In this document: positions 27,351-46,322 of the stretch, piece after piece | How positions within the stretch are numbered: position 1 is the stretch's first letter | Layout: each line of letters starts with the position of its first letter | Assembly (NCBI RefSeq): GCF_017654505.1 | Contig: NC_054552.1 | Span: 30,478,915-30,542,914 of the forward strand | DNA length: 64,000 bases | Direction: 5' to 3' | From: Polyodon spathula | Taxonomy: Eukaryota; Chordata; Actinopteri; Acipenseriformes; Polyodontidae | The notes under the pieces: generated by a model | What the model was told of the DNA's origin: nothing | The model's database searches: none | Seen by the model: only the letters and a program-made list of their open reading frames with translations | Made by a program: the position numbers and the translations under genes

Positions 27351-28329
27351 AACATTACTAGTTTTTTTAATCTCAGGTTGTAAAATAGTGATTAGGAAAT
27401 AGCTGAAATAGTTTTTACTATTGCCAAACCAAACTATGTTCTCTAACAAGATCCCTGGCTGTATACTAATGTTTGACCATCAGTTTGATTAGCAGTAGAT
27501 GAAACATTTTGGCCGTGAATCCTCTCTGCCCCCTCTTATGTTGTCTATGTATTTCTATGTGCTTGGTGCTAGCTGCAGGTTATTCAGCTAAAGGAAAGGT
27601 GAGGTTTTCTGCTGCATTTTTAGCAGTTTATTTTGTGGAGTTTATGAATACCAGTAGAAATGTGACAGTAAGATTGTGTGGGTTGAGGATGTGTTTGTTT
27701 ACAATGTGGAGCTATGGGCATGTGGCACAACATCTGCTACACAATGACAGATAATGTTCTCAAGGCAATCTGGGCAACTACCAGCATTTTTTTTTATCAT
27801 CTTTGTCAGCAAGACTGTCAATTACTAGGCAGATGGCACCTGATGTGCTGGTAAAGGAATCAAGTTAATGACCAAATGTGCTAGAGGATTAGAAATGCAT
27901 CATATAACAGCCACTATATTCTGTTTTATATTAATGAAACCGCTCCCCACAGAAAACCAGTATTACTGCACATACTTCTATTTGGAAAGACATGCTCAAT
28001 TTTAACAATTGACTGACCAAAGTATGCACGTACCATGTAAGTTAATGTATGTGTTTTGATTTTATTTTTAACTGAACGTGCCTGTCTATGCTTTATAGTC
28101 TTGAATGCTTTTCTAAGTGTTGCTATTTTTTTTACCACAGTGTACTGCAGTAAAGTTGTGATAAATGCAGAAACACCATTTTTTCTTTGTGATCGCACAG
28201 ACTTCAGCTGCTATGACCATAACCTCTGTAACTTTATTGCAAGAAAGGACTGCCTGTTAATATTCATATTGAGAATATAAATCTAGTAATTCATAATCCA
28301 GTAAAGGATCTAATCTATAATCCAGTAAA
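27351..28329. other. Intergenic stretch, no gene found
   Basis: Ends in a 24-base-step direct duplication of ATAATCCAGTAAAGG (28293-28307 and 28317-28331) that abuts the SINE. The frames at 27509-27754 and 28056-28280 are unrecognised. Confidence 0.55.
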
Positions 28330-28764
28330 GGCACTCTGTGTGAGTGCAGGATGAGCCCTATAGCCTGGATGTCGCCGTTTCGAGTCTGGGCTATTCCACA
28401 GCCGTCCATAGAGGCGAGGCGGAGCTCAATTGGCTGAGCGTCGCCGGGGGGAGGGTTTAGGCTGGCCAGGGTGTCCTTGGTTCACCGCGCACCAGTGACC
28501 CCTGTAGTCTGTCCGGGCGCCTGCAGGCTTGCCTGTTAGCTGCTCGGGAGCTGCGTTCTCCTCCGACGCTGTAGCTCATGGGCGACTGCATGGTGAATAT
28601 GCAGTGTATACAGAAGAGGGCGGCTGACGGCACACGCTTCAGAGGACAGCACATGTTCATCTTCACCGCTCCTGAGTCAGCGCTGAGCCTAAATAATCAT
28701 TGGGCATTTTAAATTGGGAGACAATAACAAAAATAATTGGCAACGACTAAAATTTTTAAAAAAA
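28330..28764 (+). mobile_element. tRNA-derived SINE, about 430 bp
   Basis: This GC-richer island has a tRNA-like head with a box B sequence GTTTCGAGTCT at 28377-28387 (consensus GGTTCGANTCC) and a degenerate box A. The body carries CAATTGGCTGAGCGTCGCC, GGTTTAGGCTGGCCAGGGTG and CCGGGCGCCTGCAGGCTTGC, and there is an A-rich tail (ATTGGGCATTTTAAATTGGG, then ATAATTGGCAACGACTAA and an A run). I recall this body and tail from sturgeon and paddlefish sequence, but the family name is uncertain. It would be copied by RNA polymerase III transcription and LINE-driven retroposition. No clean target duplication was found. Confidence 0.75.
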
Positions 28765-30336
28765 GTAACAGAACAATGGTTACAGTATATATTTCGGACA
28801 CTTTTTTCGATCTGTTGAATAGAAGTGTTGTTAGTTCTTGTAATGTTTTTCAAATCCTGTCTATACTTTGTATACAAAAGGGATTACATTGACCGAAACC
28901 ATGTTACAGCACTTCCTTGCATCAGCTGTAGAACTTGAATTTGTTGTGATTCAGACCGACTGCTGTTAAACCTACTTTAATGGAAAAGGATGAGCAGGAG
29001 GACCACAAATTAAAATAACTGAGGACACAGCACATTAACTTCATACCTCATATTATTTATTTTAAATGTATTTACAAAAATAGGACCAGCATATTACTCG
29101 GATTAAAACACAGGCTGCAATGTCACAAAATAATTGTATTGGCAGTTAAAACTCTGCCTAAAATATGATCGATGGGAGCACTTGCTCTGAGAAACCAGCC
29201 ATTGGCTCTATGAAATTATAACAGGTTGCGTCAACATTGTGAAAGAAAAATGTTTACAGCAGAAATGTGTTTCTTTTTTCTGTTCCCCGCAAACATAGTG
29301 TCTCTTTGTTTTGAGTGATGTGACCCTCTTCATCAGCATATCATTAGATTGACAGACAACACCATGAATCATTTTCTGATAGTGCAGCTAAGTACAGTTT
29401 GCTTTGTAAACAGCTTTTCCTTGCGACAGTGTGTTTGTCATTTGTCATACTTTGAAGCATGTCTATTGGCAATATTCAACAATGGACTCTTCACGGTAGT
29501 GGAAGCGTCCAGTAGTTTCACATGTAAATTAATTTATTTATTCATCTTGAGTGATTAGCAGCCAGTCCAGTGGCCGGTCTTGCAAGTGTGCAATATTAGA
29601 AGCAAACTGTTTTTAAACAACTATTTAATGCCTTAAATCCTATGGCTGCAAAGCATATCCCAAACAGAATTGTACAGAATACTGTACATTGAGACCTGAC
29701 TTGCTCTGCATGATTAAAATTATAGCAGTTCATCAAGATCTAGAATACAAAATATGGAAGGAAAATGTGGTGTTTGTGGCTGGAGCACCATATGAGATCT
29801 GGGCTTTACCCACAGTACTACAGCTCTTGCTGAACCTCTCTACCCTGCATGCAGTTCAGTTTGTACCGTTTAAACAGCGTTTAATAGCATCTTTTATTTA
29901 GTTTTTAATCTCCCTGAAAATGCCATGTTCTGAAAATGAATTTAAGCAGTATAACTGGACACCCCGTCGCATCCTTTATTTATCAAAGCGCAACTGAGAT
30001 GCATGCAGTGAATGCTGAATGTTATTCATTTCAGTTGCTAGGAGGACCTGCACTTCCTTACAAACACACTGCTATCACATTATGATACTGTAGACCACAC
30101 CCTGGTGCAGGCCAGCCTTTGAAATAAATAATAAAATGTAAAAAACCTTCAAGGAGCATCTTAAAGTTGGGGAGAGTATCAGAACTAATTTAAAACAAAG
30201 ACTAGACACTGCATTTTTGGTAGGAATTTGTGCATCAGTAGTTCTTTCCCAATGTATTCAGATTGTCTGCTGAACACATGAGGACCCCTAGGAAGACAAA
30301 TTAAAAAGAAAAAAAAGGAAATACAATTTTAGATTG
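28765..30336. other. Intergenic stretch, no gene found
   Basis: AT-rich unique-looking sequence, with no recognisable repeat or coding signal. Confidence 0.55.
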
Positions 30337-30506
30337 TCATTATACTGTAATCACATAGTCATTCAATAATTACACAAAGGCTGTGCAACTACATTTGCAA
30401 CAACATGATTAACAATTTTTAGTTGCTAGCATCTGTGTATTTATAATGTATTTGCTATGTGACCACACATGCAATTATAGCGTACAGACCCATGTAAACT
30501 GTTACT
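30337..30506. repeat. MITE-like dispersed repeat, copy B
   Basis: Ordered matches with 23117-23353 in the same orientation, ending CATGTAAACTGTTACT where copy A ends TTAATGTAAAGTATTACC. No left inverted end was located. Confidence 0.5.
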
Positions 30507-31868
30507 GAGGATTAATGAGCTACTTCTCCAGTAATTATTAACACAGTGCAGTGAGTTATCTTTACAGATATACCCAAGTTGCCATTATTATTCTAAGCAC
30601 AAAATAGCAAGTCTGGCCTTCTCCAAATGTCTCTGCAGATAATATGTCAGCTTAATCCAAATCAAAAAAATTGATTGATCATTCAGGTCCCCAGCATCTG
30701 GAGAGTTTCTTGTGTTTTATCTGTTTAAATGTAAAAAGCAGTAGCATGAACATCACTTACAGAACACATGAAATATCCAGATTATCTTTCAGACAATAAC
30801 TCTACGGTAAACACAAAAGATGAGGTCATTTTTTAAATTTTTTTATTTAATGGGTTGAAAGAAATACATTTAATTTTCTACTATTTGCTTCCAGGAAATA
30901 TCAGTAAATCAACCACACTAGATTGAAATATACAGAAGAATATACACTAATATACACAAGAATATACATTAATACACACCTTCTGTTTTTTCAGCATTCT
31001 GATCCATTTTTGTTGCATCAGCAGTGTCCTTTTTATCTACACCCCCCTCATGCATTTAAACATGCCCAGTGACTGCCTATAGCAAGGACTGCCATTAATG
31101 TCAATGTGTTGCCCCAAAGGAAACTGCAGTACTGATTTTGCTTAAGTGATGTGCACTTGCTCCTCTCTGTTTCATATGTGTTTAATCTCCAGTAAACAAA
31201 CTCTCAGTGACCTGCTCTATTTATCAGTCCCTTTTTTAAGACAGTTTGAGGAGAATTGTCTGTAAATTCCATGCCACACATTATGTCAGATCCAAGCTGA
31301 ATCAGTTCTGCAAATCTGAAACTGTAAACTCTGATTCCAGATTTAGGACTAGAATCAGAAAGAGGTCTAAAGATTCCACCCTTTCATCTTTAATTAAATA
31401 TGAGAGATTGCCTGAAAACTGAATTACGTTTTACACAAAGAATTTAGACTTTACTATACACTAACCCTTTTCCCATTCTCCCCTTTATTTTTCCAGTACT
31501 GTTTAAAATTCCCCAACGCCTATAAATATGCGTGTCTAAACCAGTCCATGCACTAACCACACCCCACTCTATGACTTACCATACTTGTGTGGGCTTCACT
31601 CTGTCATTACCTAGATTTACCAAACTATGCTATGCTTTTACCATGGTATACCACTTTAAATATAGATCAAACTTCCTAACGTAATTTAATTGTAATAGAC
31701 GCAATATAAGCCTTCATATTTCACTAGTATTCACATAATTAATTAAACTGCTTTCAAGTTGAGGCAAATTATTTCAGCTAATTACAGTCCATCTTATAAT
31801 TGTTCTCTAACTGTTACTGACTTTGTGTATGGTTTAGTGCTCTGTGGTGCATTGATTTGCTTCCATTG
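30507..31868. other. Intergenic stretch, no gene found
   Basis: Contains repeats of AATATACA(C/T)TAATA at about 30938-30978. The block from about 31730 onward is non-repetitive and leads into the CCAAT-rich region. Confidence 0.5.
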
Positions 31869-32519
31869 CCAATGAGCCATTAAGGACAATTAAAAAACGA
31901 TTGAGTGTGAATAGCCAATCAGCTTCCAGATCTAGTGGGCTACTATTTTGCATAGATGCCCGCTGGAAGTTTGAAGTGGTTAACTGTGAATTAAATTTTA
32001 AATCAATCCACGCATAAAGACATTCTAATCTACAACTAATCTGATAACATAAAAAAAGCTACTTAAACATACTTTCTGGCGCTGGTCTTGAGACAAGCGA
32101 AATCATATGTCTGTGACAGGACACAGTAATGACGGCTCAATTCGCAGCTACTGGAGAGCAAATCAACAGGAAAGACACTATTGGTCCACAATTCTGTCAT
32201 TAGCTGGATCCAAACAGCACCCGCACTCAAAACCAGCCAATCAAACTGCCACACCTGTTTCAGTTCATTCCGCACAAGCCAATCCACTCCCTTCCAGCTT
32301 GAATGACGCCCCGCATCCAACAACAAGTTTCGCGTCTGACTCTATACTACACAGACTATTCAACAAGCATACAGTTAATTTATCTGGCAATGTCATAATA
32401 ATAATAATAATAATAATAAAAACTGTTTTCTCTAAGTGTACGTCGTTTTTCTATTCTAATTGATAAGGACTGTTTTCTTGAGCGGCAAGTTGCCTGGCGA
32501 AATATCAGAAGTTAAAGGT
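31869..32519 (+). promoter_or_regulatory. Candidate promoter with CCAAT boxes and a possible first-exon splice donor
   Basis: CCAAT motifs lie at 31869 and 31915, ATTGG at 32180, and CCAAT at 32237 and 32279; the last two are 42 bases apart, about four helical turns. About ten CpGs fall in 32080-32360, clearly above the CpG-poor surroundings. Downstream, at 32517/32518, AAAG|GTAAAT fits a 5' splice site. Together these could be the promoter and first exon of an unannotated, probably non-coding, plus-strand transcript. The frame at 32107-32463 (118 codons) shows no known domain. A TAA array sits at 32393-32419. Function is inferred. Confidence 0.3.
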
Positions 32520-32579
32520 AAATATAGGTTTTAAAGTTTGTTTGTTTTCAAAGAGAAAATAAAGAAATAAATTGTTTTC

Positions 32580-32730
32580 TAATAGCGATAGAGCCCTTTC
32601 AATGCAGGCTCTACCGTGTGGTAAATGACACTGTAGAGCCCGCCTACGGCTCGGGACGCATAAATCCAGTCACGGTCATCTACCAGTACCACACTGTAGA
32701 GCCCGCATAGATGGGCTTTATTGCTTAATT
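32580..32730. repeat. Foldback (inverted-repeat) element
   Basis: The left arm 32580-32628 and right arm 32673-32730 are inverted copies: the left arm has GGCTCTACCGTGTGGTA and the reverse complement of the right arm has GGCTCTACAGTGTGGTA; both also carry TAAT, AGCCC and ATGAC blocks. A 13-base word CTGTAGAGCCCGC is also repeated directly (32631 and 32694). The GC content is higher than the flanks. It could be a MITE; no clear target duplication is seen. Confidence 0.6.
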
Positions 32731-33121
32731 AGACATGGTTTTCAAACTAACACCAGAAAAAAAAATCTAACCCTGGAACGAGTTAAAAAATGAAAATTTA
32801 CACCAGAAATAATTCTAAGCCTATATAGTTGTGCGCCTTTTTGATAGAGCAATTCCCACTGGGGTGTCTGGTTTAAGGAGCACAGCATTATTAGTTAGTG
32901 AACTTTTGTAACTGGCTTTACCAAACAAAAACCATTCAGGTTTGCAGATACAGTGTTTCCAGGTTAGTGTTTATATCAGTGCGCCCAACTGTCCCCCTCT
33001 CTCATTGTGCACCCCTTTCTCTTTCCTATGCTTTTGTCATTCTTTGTGACACTGCTTACACAGAAGTTGGCTGTAAAAGGGCTCCAATGAAACACTTATA
33101 GTTATATGAGATATTACATTA

Positions 33122-33159
33122 TATTATAGTTGATTATTTCTATTATAGTTGATTATTTC
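33122..33159. repeat. 19-base tandem duplication
   Basis: TATTATAGTTGATTATTTC occurs twice head to tail with no mismatch. Confidence 0.95.
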
Positions 33160-34840
33160 TGTTTCCTGTTTAGTGTAAGCCAACATGTATTATTCACTCT
33201 GCTAGTTTAATTAAGCCTTAGGCAAGGATTGCTCATATGAGTTTGCAAATCTATTGCCAGCACCACTTCTTCAAGAACGCAATATCACATATTTTAATGC
33301 TATGAATAGGGTCTTCATACCTGGCACATGTATTCTCAGGGTCACAAATGTGGCAGCACCCCATTTTTCAGAAAGTTTTAACAATACTTAATTCTTCCAC
33401 TGCTACCCTATTTATTGGATATTGCACCCAGTCTCGACTGTCTGATCATGTTTATATTAGCGCACAGGTTTACTGGCCAAAGGTTAATAAGCGCCCAGGT
33501 GCAATATCAATCATATATAGGCTACAACTTATTTTTCCAGTATCCCTTTACTTCGTGTTTCCACCATGCTCTCACAAGAGCCGTTTTCTTATAGTATGCC
33601 CCCCAGGGATTCTTTGTTTTTGTTCATAAAACACCCATGTCTAGTAAATGGAGTCAATTAGAAGAGCACTCAAACATTATATTTTTTAATGACAGTTTCT
33701 GTCTTTTTTTATTTGTACAGCCATTCAAAATATGTAATAATCTATTATAGCAGGTCCATTACACAAGTTATGTAAATTGAATTCAATGTACAATTTCTGG
33801 TTTTACACAATGATTCCCCCCACTTACTTAACGTCACTTTGTCACTTAATAACCCCCCTACCTCACTAACACTCTTCAGATTCTCTAATAACATTTAATT
33901 CTAAGTATTATAGATGTCAGATCATAATGGAAGACACTTTAACAATTTCTTGTGCCTCTACTTGACATACTAGTTTTCATTGGATTGATAAGCCCTGCTC
34001 AAGGAGGGATTTTGAGGGAAGAAAAAAAAAACTCCCCCTCCAGACCATCTGACCTACAAAGCTGGATGACAATGATCTGTGCCTCACAATGCAGATAAAG
34101 CATCTCAAACTCTGTTCAACTTGGATGGATGTAAAGTTTGGGATTTTTTTTCTGTCATTTTTGTGAGCATTTTAATGCATAAGCCCACTCAATAATAGAA
34201 TTTTAAAAGAAAGAACCCCCGTGGAGAGAATCTACATTGACATCTGACTGGTTGCCTGAAAGCCTGCTGAGTGATTCCATAGCAATCCATTCCAGCTTCC
34301 CAGCAGGCCATTAAGCCCTCGGCCAATCAGAATGCTGGAAGAGTGACATTGTTCACAGCAGAGCAAACACAATTGATTTTTTTTTTTATTCCAGCTGAGG
34401 AGGAAAACCTCCTCCTGAAGAGCTTTAGCATAATTTCTTATTTAGAAGGGGTTTGAACAGATTTGTTTTTGAAGTATTTAATTTCAAACACTGGGACAGT
34501 CTGTCAGTGTATATGCATTATGGGGCAGTTGACTTCACACATTGATATTCAAACTAGAGGCTTGCTGTTCTTCCCAAGCTGACCGAAGGCTACTGATTGA
34601 CAGGCTCCAACACTGGCCCTGCTGGAGCCAGCACCTTGCACTCTGAAACCCTTAGAATGTATCTCCTGGGCCATTAGCAAGAGTGGAATCACAATTCAAG
34701 AACAATCGGCTATTCTGTCTGTGTGTATGGAAAACTGAACCTTTGTATTGACTATGACAATATGTTTAACATGTTAATATGTATCTTAAACAAAAGGGTA
34801 AATTCTGTAATAGCTTTTTACCAACAAACTAAAACAAGGA

Positions 34841-34853
34841 ATATATGTGTGTG

Positions 34854-34946
<93 letters not shown>

Positions 34947-34988
34947 GGTATATATATTTATAGATATATATATATATATATATATATA
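34841..34988. repeat. (TA)n microsatellite, compound
   Basis: About 148 bases of TA with small GT and GGGG interruptions. The frame across it is translated microsatellite. Confidence 0.95.
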
Positions 34989-35252
34989 ATGTAATCGGGT
35001 AATTATTATCTAGATTTAAAATGTAAAGAAAAGGTTAGATTGGTTATAAATTATTATATATCTTTTTAGAATATATAGTTTAGACTTGTAATGGTAAAGT
35101 CAGGCATCAGTTAATGTATTTGACCTCCATGCTAATGGGAATGCCGTCAGAATCCCTAGGGAATTAAGTCTCATTGTTGGACTAAAAACATGTTTTAAGG
35201 CACATTAACAACATCAGAAACCTGTTTAGAACAGTAGGGGCTCACTGTAGAT

Positions 35253-35396
35253 CAGGGGTGGCCAAAGTTAGCCCTTCCAATCCTGGTCTTTGTTCCAATT
35301 AAGCCTCCATCCAAACCCTAAAGTAGTTCATTATCTCATTTTACCTGTTAAAACTGGAATGGAATGGCCCTCCAGGACCGTGATTGGATACCCCTG
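35253..35396 (+). mobile_element. hAT-like MITE, copy 1
   Basis: A 144-base element with imperfect inverted ends CAGGGGTGGCCAA and TTGGATACCCCTG. It matches the reverse complement of 49328-49469 in several ordered blocks: GGGGTGGCCAAAGTT, CTTTGTT, ATTTTACCTGTTAAA, CTGGA(A/G)TGGAATG and GTGATTGGA. CAGGG...CCCTG ends suit the hAT superfamily, but the 8-base target duplication is not convincing. No coding sequence. Confidence 0.7.
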
Positions 35397-36196
35397 GTAT
35401 AAAAATAAAATATTACAGAAACAAATAAAAAAAACATATTGTTACTTTTGAAGGAGGTGATATGGACCATTTCTGTGGATCAGTTTCTAATAAAGGGCAC
35501 TAGATTGAAAGCATTGGACCCTGAAGTTCTCTCTTCTCCAGATAATATATTGGCATCCAAAACGAATTCACAGTATAATACCCCACTTGTTCTTTCAAAG
35601 ATGCACTCATGTATGGTATTTCTGAGTCCAAGCACTAGATACTATAGAACAATATGAGACTGGGTTTTATCATTGTTCTAATAGAAATCTAGCTGACTCT
35701 GAACCTGCCTCTTTGCTTACAACATCTAATCCTTGCCATCAGTGTGCAGAACTTATTTTCTGTGTGTTGTTAAAAGCAAAAAGACAAGGTTATGTTTGAG
35801 GTACACTGCACAATTTTACTGATGTAATCCCCAAAAACCATCCAATTCTGAAGGCCATGTTATTATATCAGAAAACAAATGTGTACTATATATAGATTTC
35901 TTCAAAACTATGTAAATATTAGATAATTATTGAACATTTGTAGTGTCATTGAGAGCCACACATCTGTATCTAATATCCAAACAGCCACAGGCTATTTTGA
36001 AAGTCCTTGCAACTTCTTTTTTTGATAGTAATCATAAATATCACTCTAATGCCTTCAAAAGACACACACTGCACTTGTCTTTGCAAGCTTCCCAGGTTAC
36101 AGTAAGCAGATGATTTTGTAGGCTGTCTGCCTTGAAGCATCTTCTTTACCTTTTTAAAACATGAAAGGGGAAGCTGGAAGATGCCTTCAGATGACC

Positions 36197-36229
<33 letters not shown>

Positions 36230-38560
36230 GCCAAGTACTTGCTTATGACAATCTATACTGTGAATGCATTCACTGTGCTCGCTAATTAGGCTTTAAAAAT
36301 AATAGAGTATTTCACTTAAAAGCAACTATTTGTATAGTTCTTACTTATCTTTTAAGAAATATTTGCAATATAGATGAACATATGGTTTTAGTATCTGATA
36401 CCAATAGAGTCAATACATTCACTGACTGAAGGCTCAAGCAGGTCTTCTAGCATTAATGAGGGTTGTGCAACTAAGGCTTTATACTTATAATTTATAATAA
36501 AATTGTGCTTTAGGGTTTATGGAATTTCACAAGTCCAAACAAAAGGTCTATAGATTCTCTTGTTGACCATTTTCAAAGGCTTGTTATTTAAGTGATGAAA
36601 TGAATGGAAGATAAAAAAAAAAACTGGAGTTATCCCTCAGGCTACCAGCTCTCTAGTAAGGTCAGGAAGGGCCATGGTTTGGAGTAGAATTGACACATTT
36701 CTTCCCCAGTCACCCTGGTAATGAAGCTTATGCTCAAAGCACACTCTTCTAGGCACTGGTGTTTGGAACAACCTGAACTTTTCATTCAGAATGAATTGAT
36801 ACCCCACTTTCTTTGCACTCTTGGCCTTAAGGAAGGCAAATAATTGATGCATCTTGATACTCTGCAGTGCAGTCAAATGAGGTTTGCCTTCTGTAATAGT
36901 TTGAATAATAAGGGGAAATAAAAAAAAAACATATCTGTGACCTGAAGGTTCCCTAATTCTCTTGATTTAATTGATTAGGTGTTATTATTTTGTGAGACTG
37001 GGTGAAGGCCAGCAAAGGACTAACCACAACCTTTTGAGTCTTAAGAGAGACCTAGCAAGCTCTAAATGGTTGCGAAACCTTAAAAAAAAAAAAAAAAAAG
37101 CTTCCTATTTCTTAGCCAACAGTGCATTTTATCCTATCATATTTTATCCATTCCACCACTGAAATATGTGTCCCCTTAAAAAATACATTTATTAGGTTAT
37201 TACTTATAGCCACATGTGGAAGCAATGCTGCTCTGATGTAAACCATATTCGCATATGTATTTTTAACAGGTACATGTGAACACACTACTTAAAATGGGAA
37301 AAGAGTACAATAAATCCGCAAGGCTGGAAAGGCTAACAGATTCCAGGTGTGGACAAACAGGAACTGCTGAACTGACTGCTGACGATCTCTGTGTGCAGCT
37401 TTACGCTTTAGTGCCTTTGTTGCTCTTCAAAGTGTAATGTTTTATTTAGTCCCTGTTAGTTTTATGACCCTGGTCTTTGTGTCACATAATGAGACCAGGG
37501 GGCTTCGATTTATTGTTTCTTTCCTTTTAGTAACTCTTTGGTTTTTATTTAGCTAATGTTTGTTGAAAGGGGAAGGGGGGGGGGGGGGGGGCTGTTAAAC
37601 AGAACAGTAAGGCAACTGCCACGCTGGGTAGCAGGTACCTAACAGCTACATGTAAGCCAGTTCTTTGCAGTCACCTGTAATGTGTGCATTTAACTGCTGG
37701 TAACTAAATAAACAATGTATAGAAAATGTCCAGGGATAAGTATCCTGTTGTTGTTTTTTTTGTTTTTTTTTAATGTAATAAATGTTGTATTGCCCTCCTT
37801 ACTCATACTGACTCACTCTTATGCTTGTGAAGCTTCAACAATAAATTGATTACTTTTTTTTTTTTTAATTGTGTGAAATTCTGAACTGAAGTAATTTAAG
37901 GTTGCTTAGAACTGCCATGGCTCAGCCGTTTTATATCACCCTAATATTAAATGTAATACTTACCTCTGTAGGTCCCAGTCGACATTTATATATTAAAGTG
38001 ACTTTTACTCTAGACAATGTGGAGTTTGAACCAATTATTAAGCTATTACCTGGAACAAACAGCAATGCATAACTGCAAATCACAGCAAAATAGAAACTAA
38101 AGGCTGCTTTGTTCGGTATGGTACATTAACGTTGTTACAGTCATGTGTTACTTTTTATATCACTTACCAGGATATGTTCTTGTGTTTGGACAGATTACAA
38201 CTGATTCCCTGTGAGCCAACACAGAAGGCAAGGCATTTAACCTCGCTTGTAGCTAGTGTGCTAATATATACTCTTGTTAGCCTGGCCTTTGATACTTACA
38301 GCTAGCATGTTTTTGAATGTGTGTGTATAAAGTGACTAACTGCTGAGGTTCCAGTCCTACGCTGTTATTACAGGCTTTTTGTCTTTGCTTCAACAGTCTG
38401 GTGGAGAAGCAAAGATATTGCTGTACCCCTGCTTTATTTCAAAAGAAAATGAATGATCCTAGAGCACCCCCTAAATTTTTTCTTCACCTTTTGCATTAGC
38501 TTCTAGTTTGCTGAGCTAATTTAATTTTTTTTTATCTACATTGTAGTCATTTATCTTTCC
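35397..38560. other. Intergenic stretch, no gene found
   Basis: Contains a 27-base A run at 36197-36223, a 17-base A run near 37082, and a 17-base G run at 37575-37591 (possible G-quadruplex). No transposon is recognised. The minus-strand frame 36637-36876 is unrecognised. Confidence 0.55.
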
Positions 38561-38812
38561 GGTAACAGTTTAAAATAATCATCGCAAATTCATAATGAAT
38601 TCCGACTAAATACCACAGGAATAACATCTGAGCATCGTCTGCACATCCTCTGAGTTCTGAAGTCATTCATTTTCAATTCAGCCCTAGTTCAGATTAACAG
38701 ATGAATGAATTACTTCAGAATTCAGAGGAAGCTTCGAAGGTGTTCAGATGTTATTCCTGTGGGATTCAGTCAGAATTCATTATGAATTTACAGCCATTAT
38801 TTTAGTGTTACC
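38561..38812. mobile_element. Foldback MITE with about 105-base inverted arms
   Basis: Begins GGTAACAG and ends GTGTTACC. Reading the right side in reverse complement gives the left side in order: AAATTCATAATGAATTC (identical 17 bases), then CCACAGGAATAACATCTGA (identical 19 bases), then CCTCTGA(G/A)TTCTGAAGT and ATTCATT. The arms meet in a short centre near 38675-38700. GGTAACAC-type ends are common on fish MITEs. No transposase. Flanks TTATCTTT and TTATTTTC may be a decayed 8-base target duplication. Confidence 0.75.
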
Positions 38813-44389
<5,577 letters not shown>

Positions 44390-44482
44390 GTTTTACAGAC
44401 CATGATTAGCACAATCTTGGACTGGTTAATGTTATTTTAGGTAAGGTAGTCCAAGATTAGTGCTAATCAGAGTCTGTGAAAC
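44390..44482. repeat. Short inverted-repeat element (93-base hairpin)
   Basis: The left arm 44390-44423 and right arm 44448-44482 pair over about 34 bases: GTTTTACAGACC and GTTTCACAGACT, then TGATTAGCAC in both, then AATCTTGGACT in both; the loop is 24 bases. GTTTCACAGAC ends are widespread in vertebrate MITE-like repeats (recalled, not searched). As RNA it would fold into a microRNA-precursor-like stem. Confidence 0.65.

Positions 44483-46322
<1,840 letters not shown>

Larger units (their letters stand above)
32731..35252. other. Intergenic stretch, no gene; possible conserved segment at 34230-34450
   Basis: Holds a 19-base tandem duplication at 33122-33159 and the AT array at 34841-34988. 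34230-34450 is non-repetitive and contains a CCAAT at 34323 and a perfect 7-base hairpin with AAAA loop (GAGGAGG/CCTCCTC, 34397-34414). Confidence 0.5.

Noticed and set aside
28377..28387. Box B motif as a functional tRNA gene
   Set aside because: No cloverleaf or anticodon arm can be built; it belongs to a SINE head.
28457..28666. 69-codon minus-strand frame in GC-richer DNA
   Set aside because: Lies antisense within the SINE body.
36197..36223. 27-base A run as a retrocopy tail
   Set aside because: Upstream sequence resembles no gene or SINE, and no target duplication is visible.
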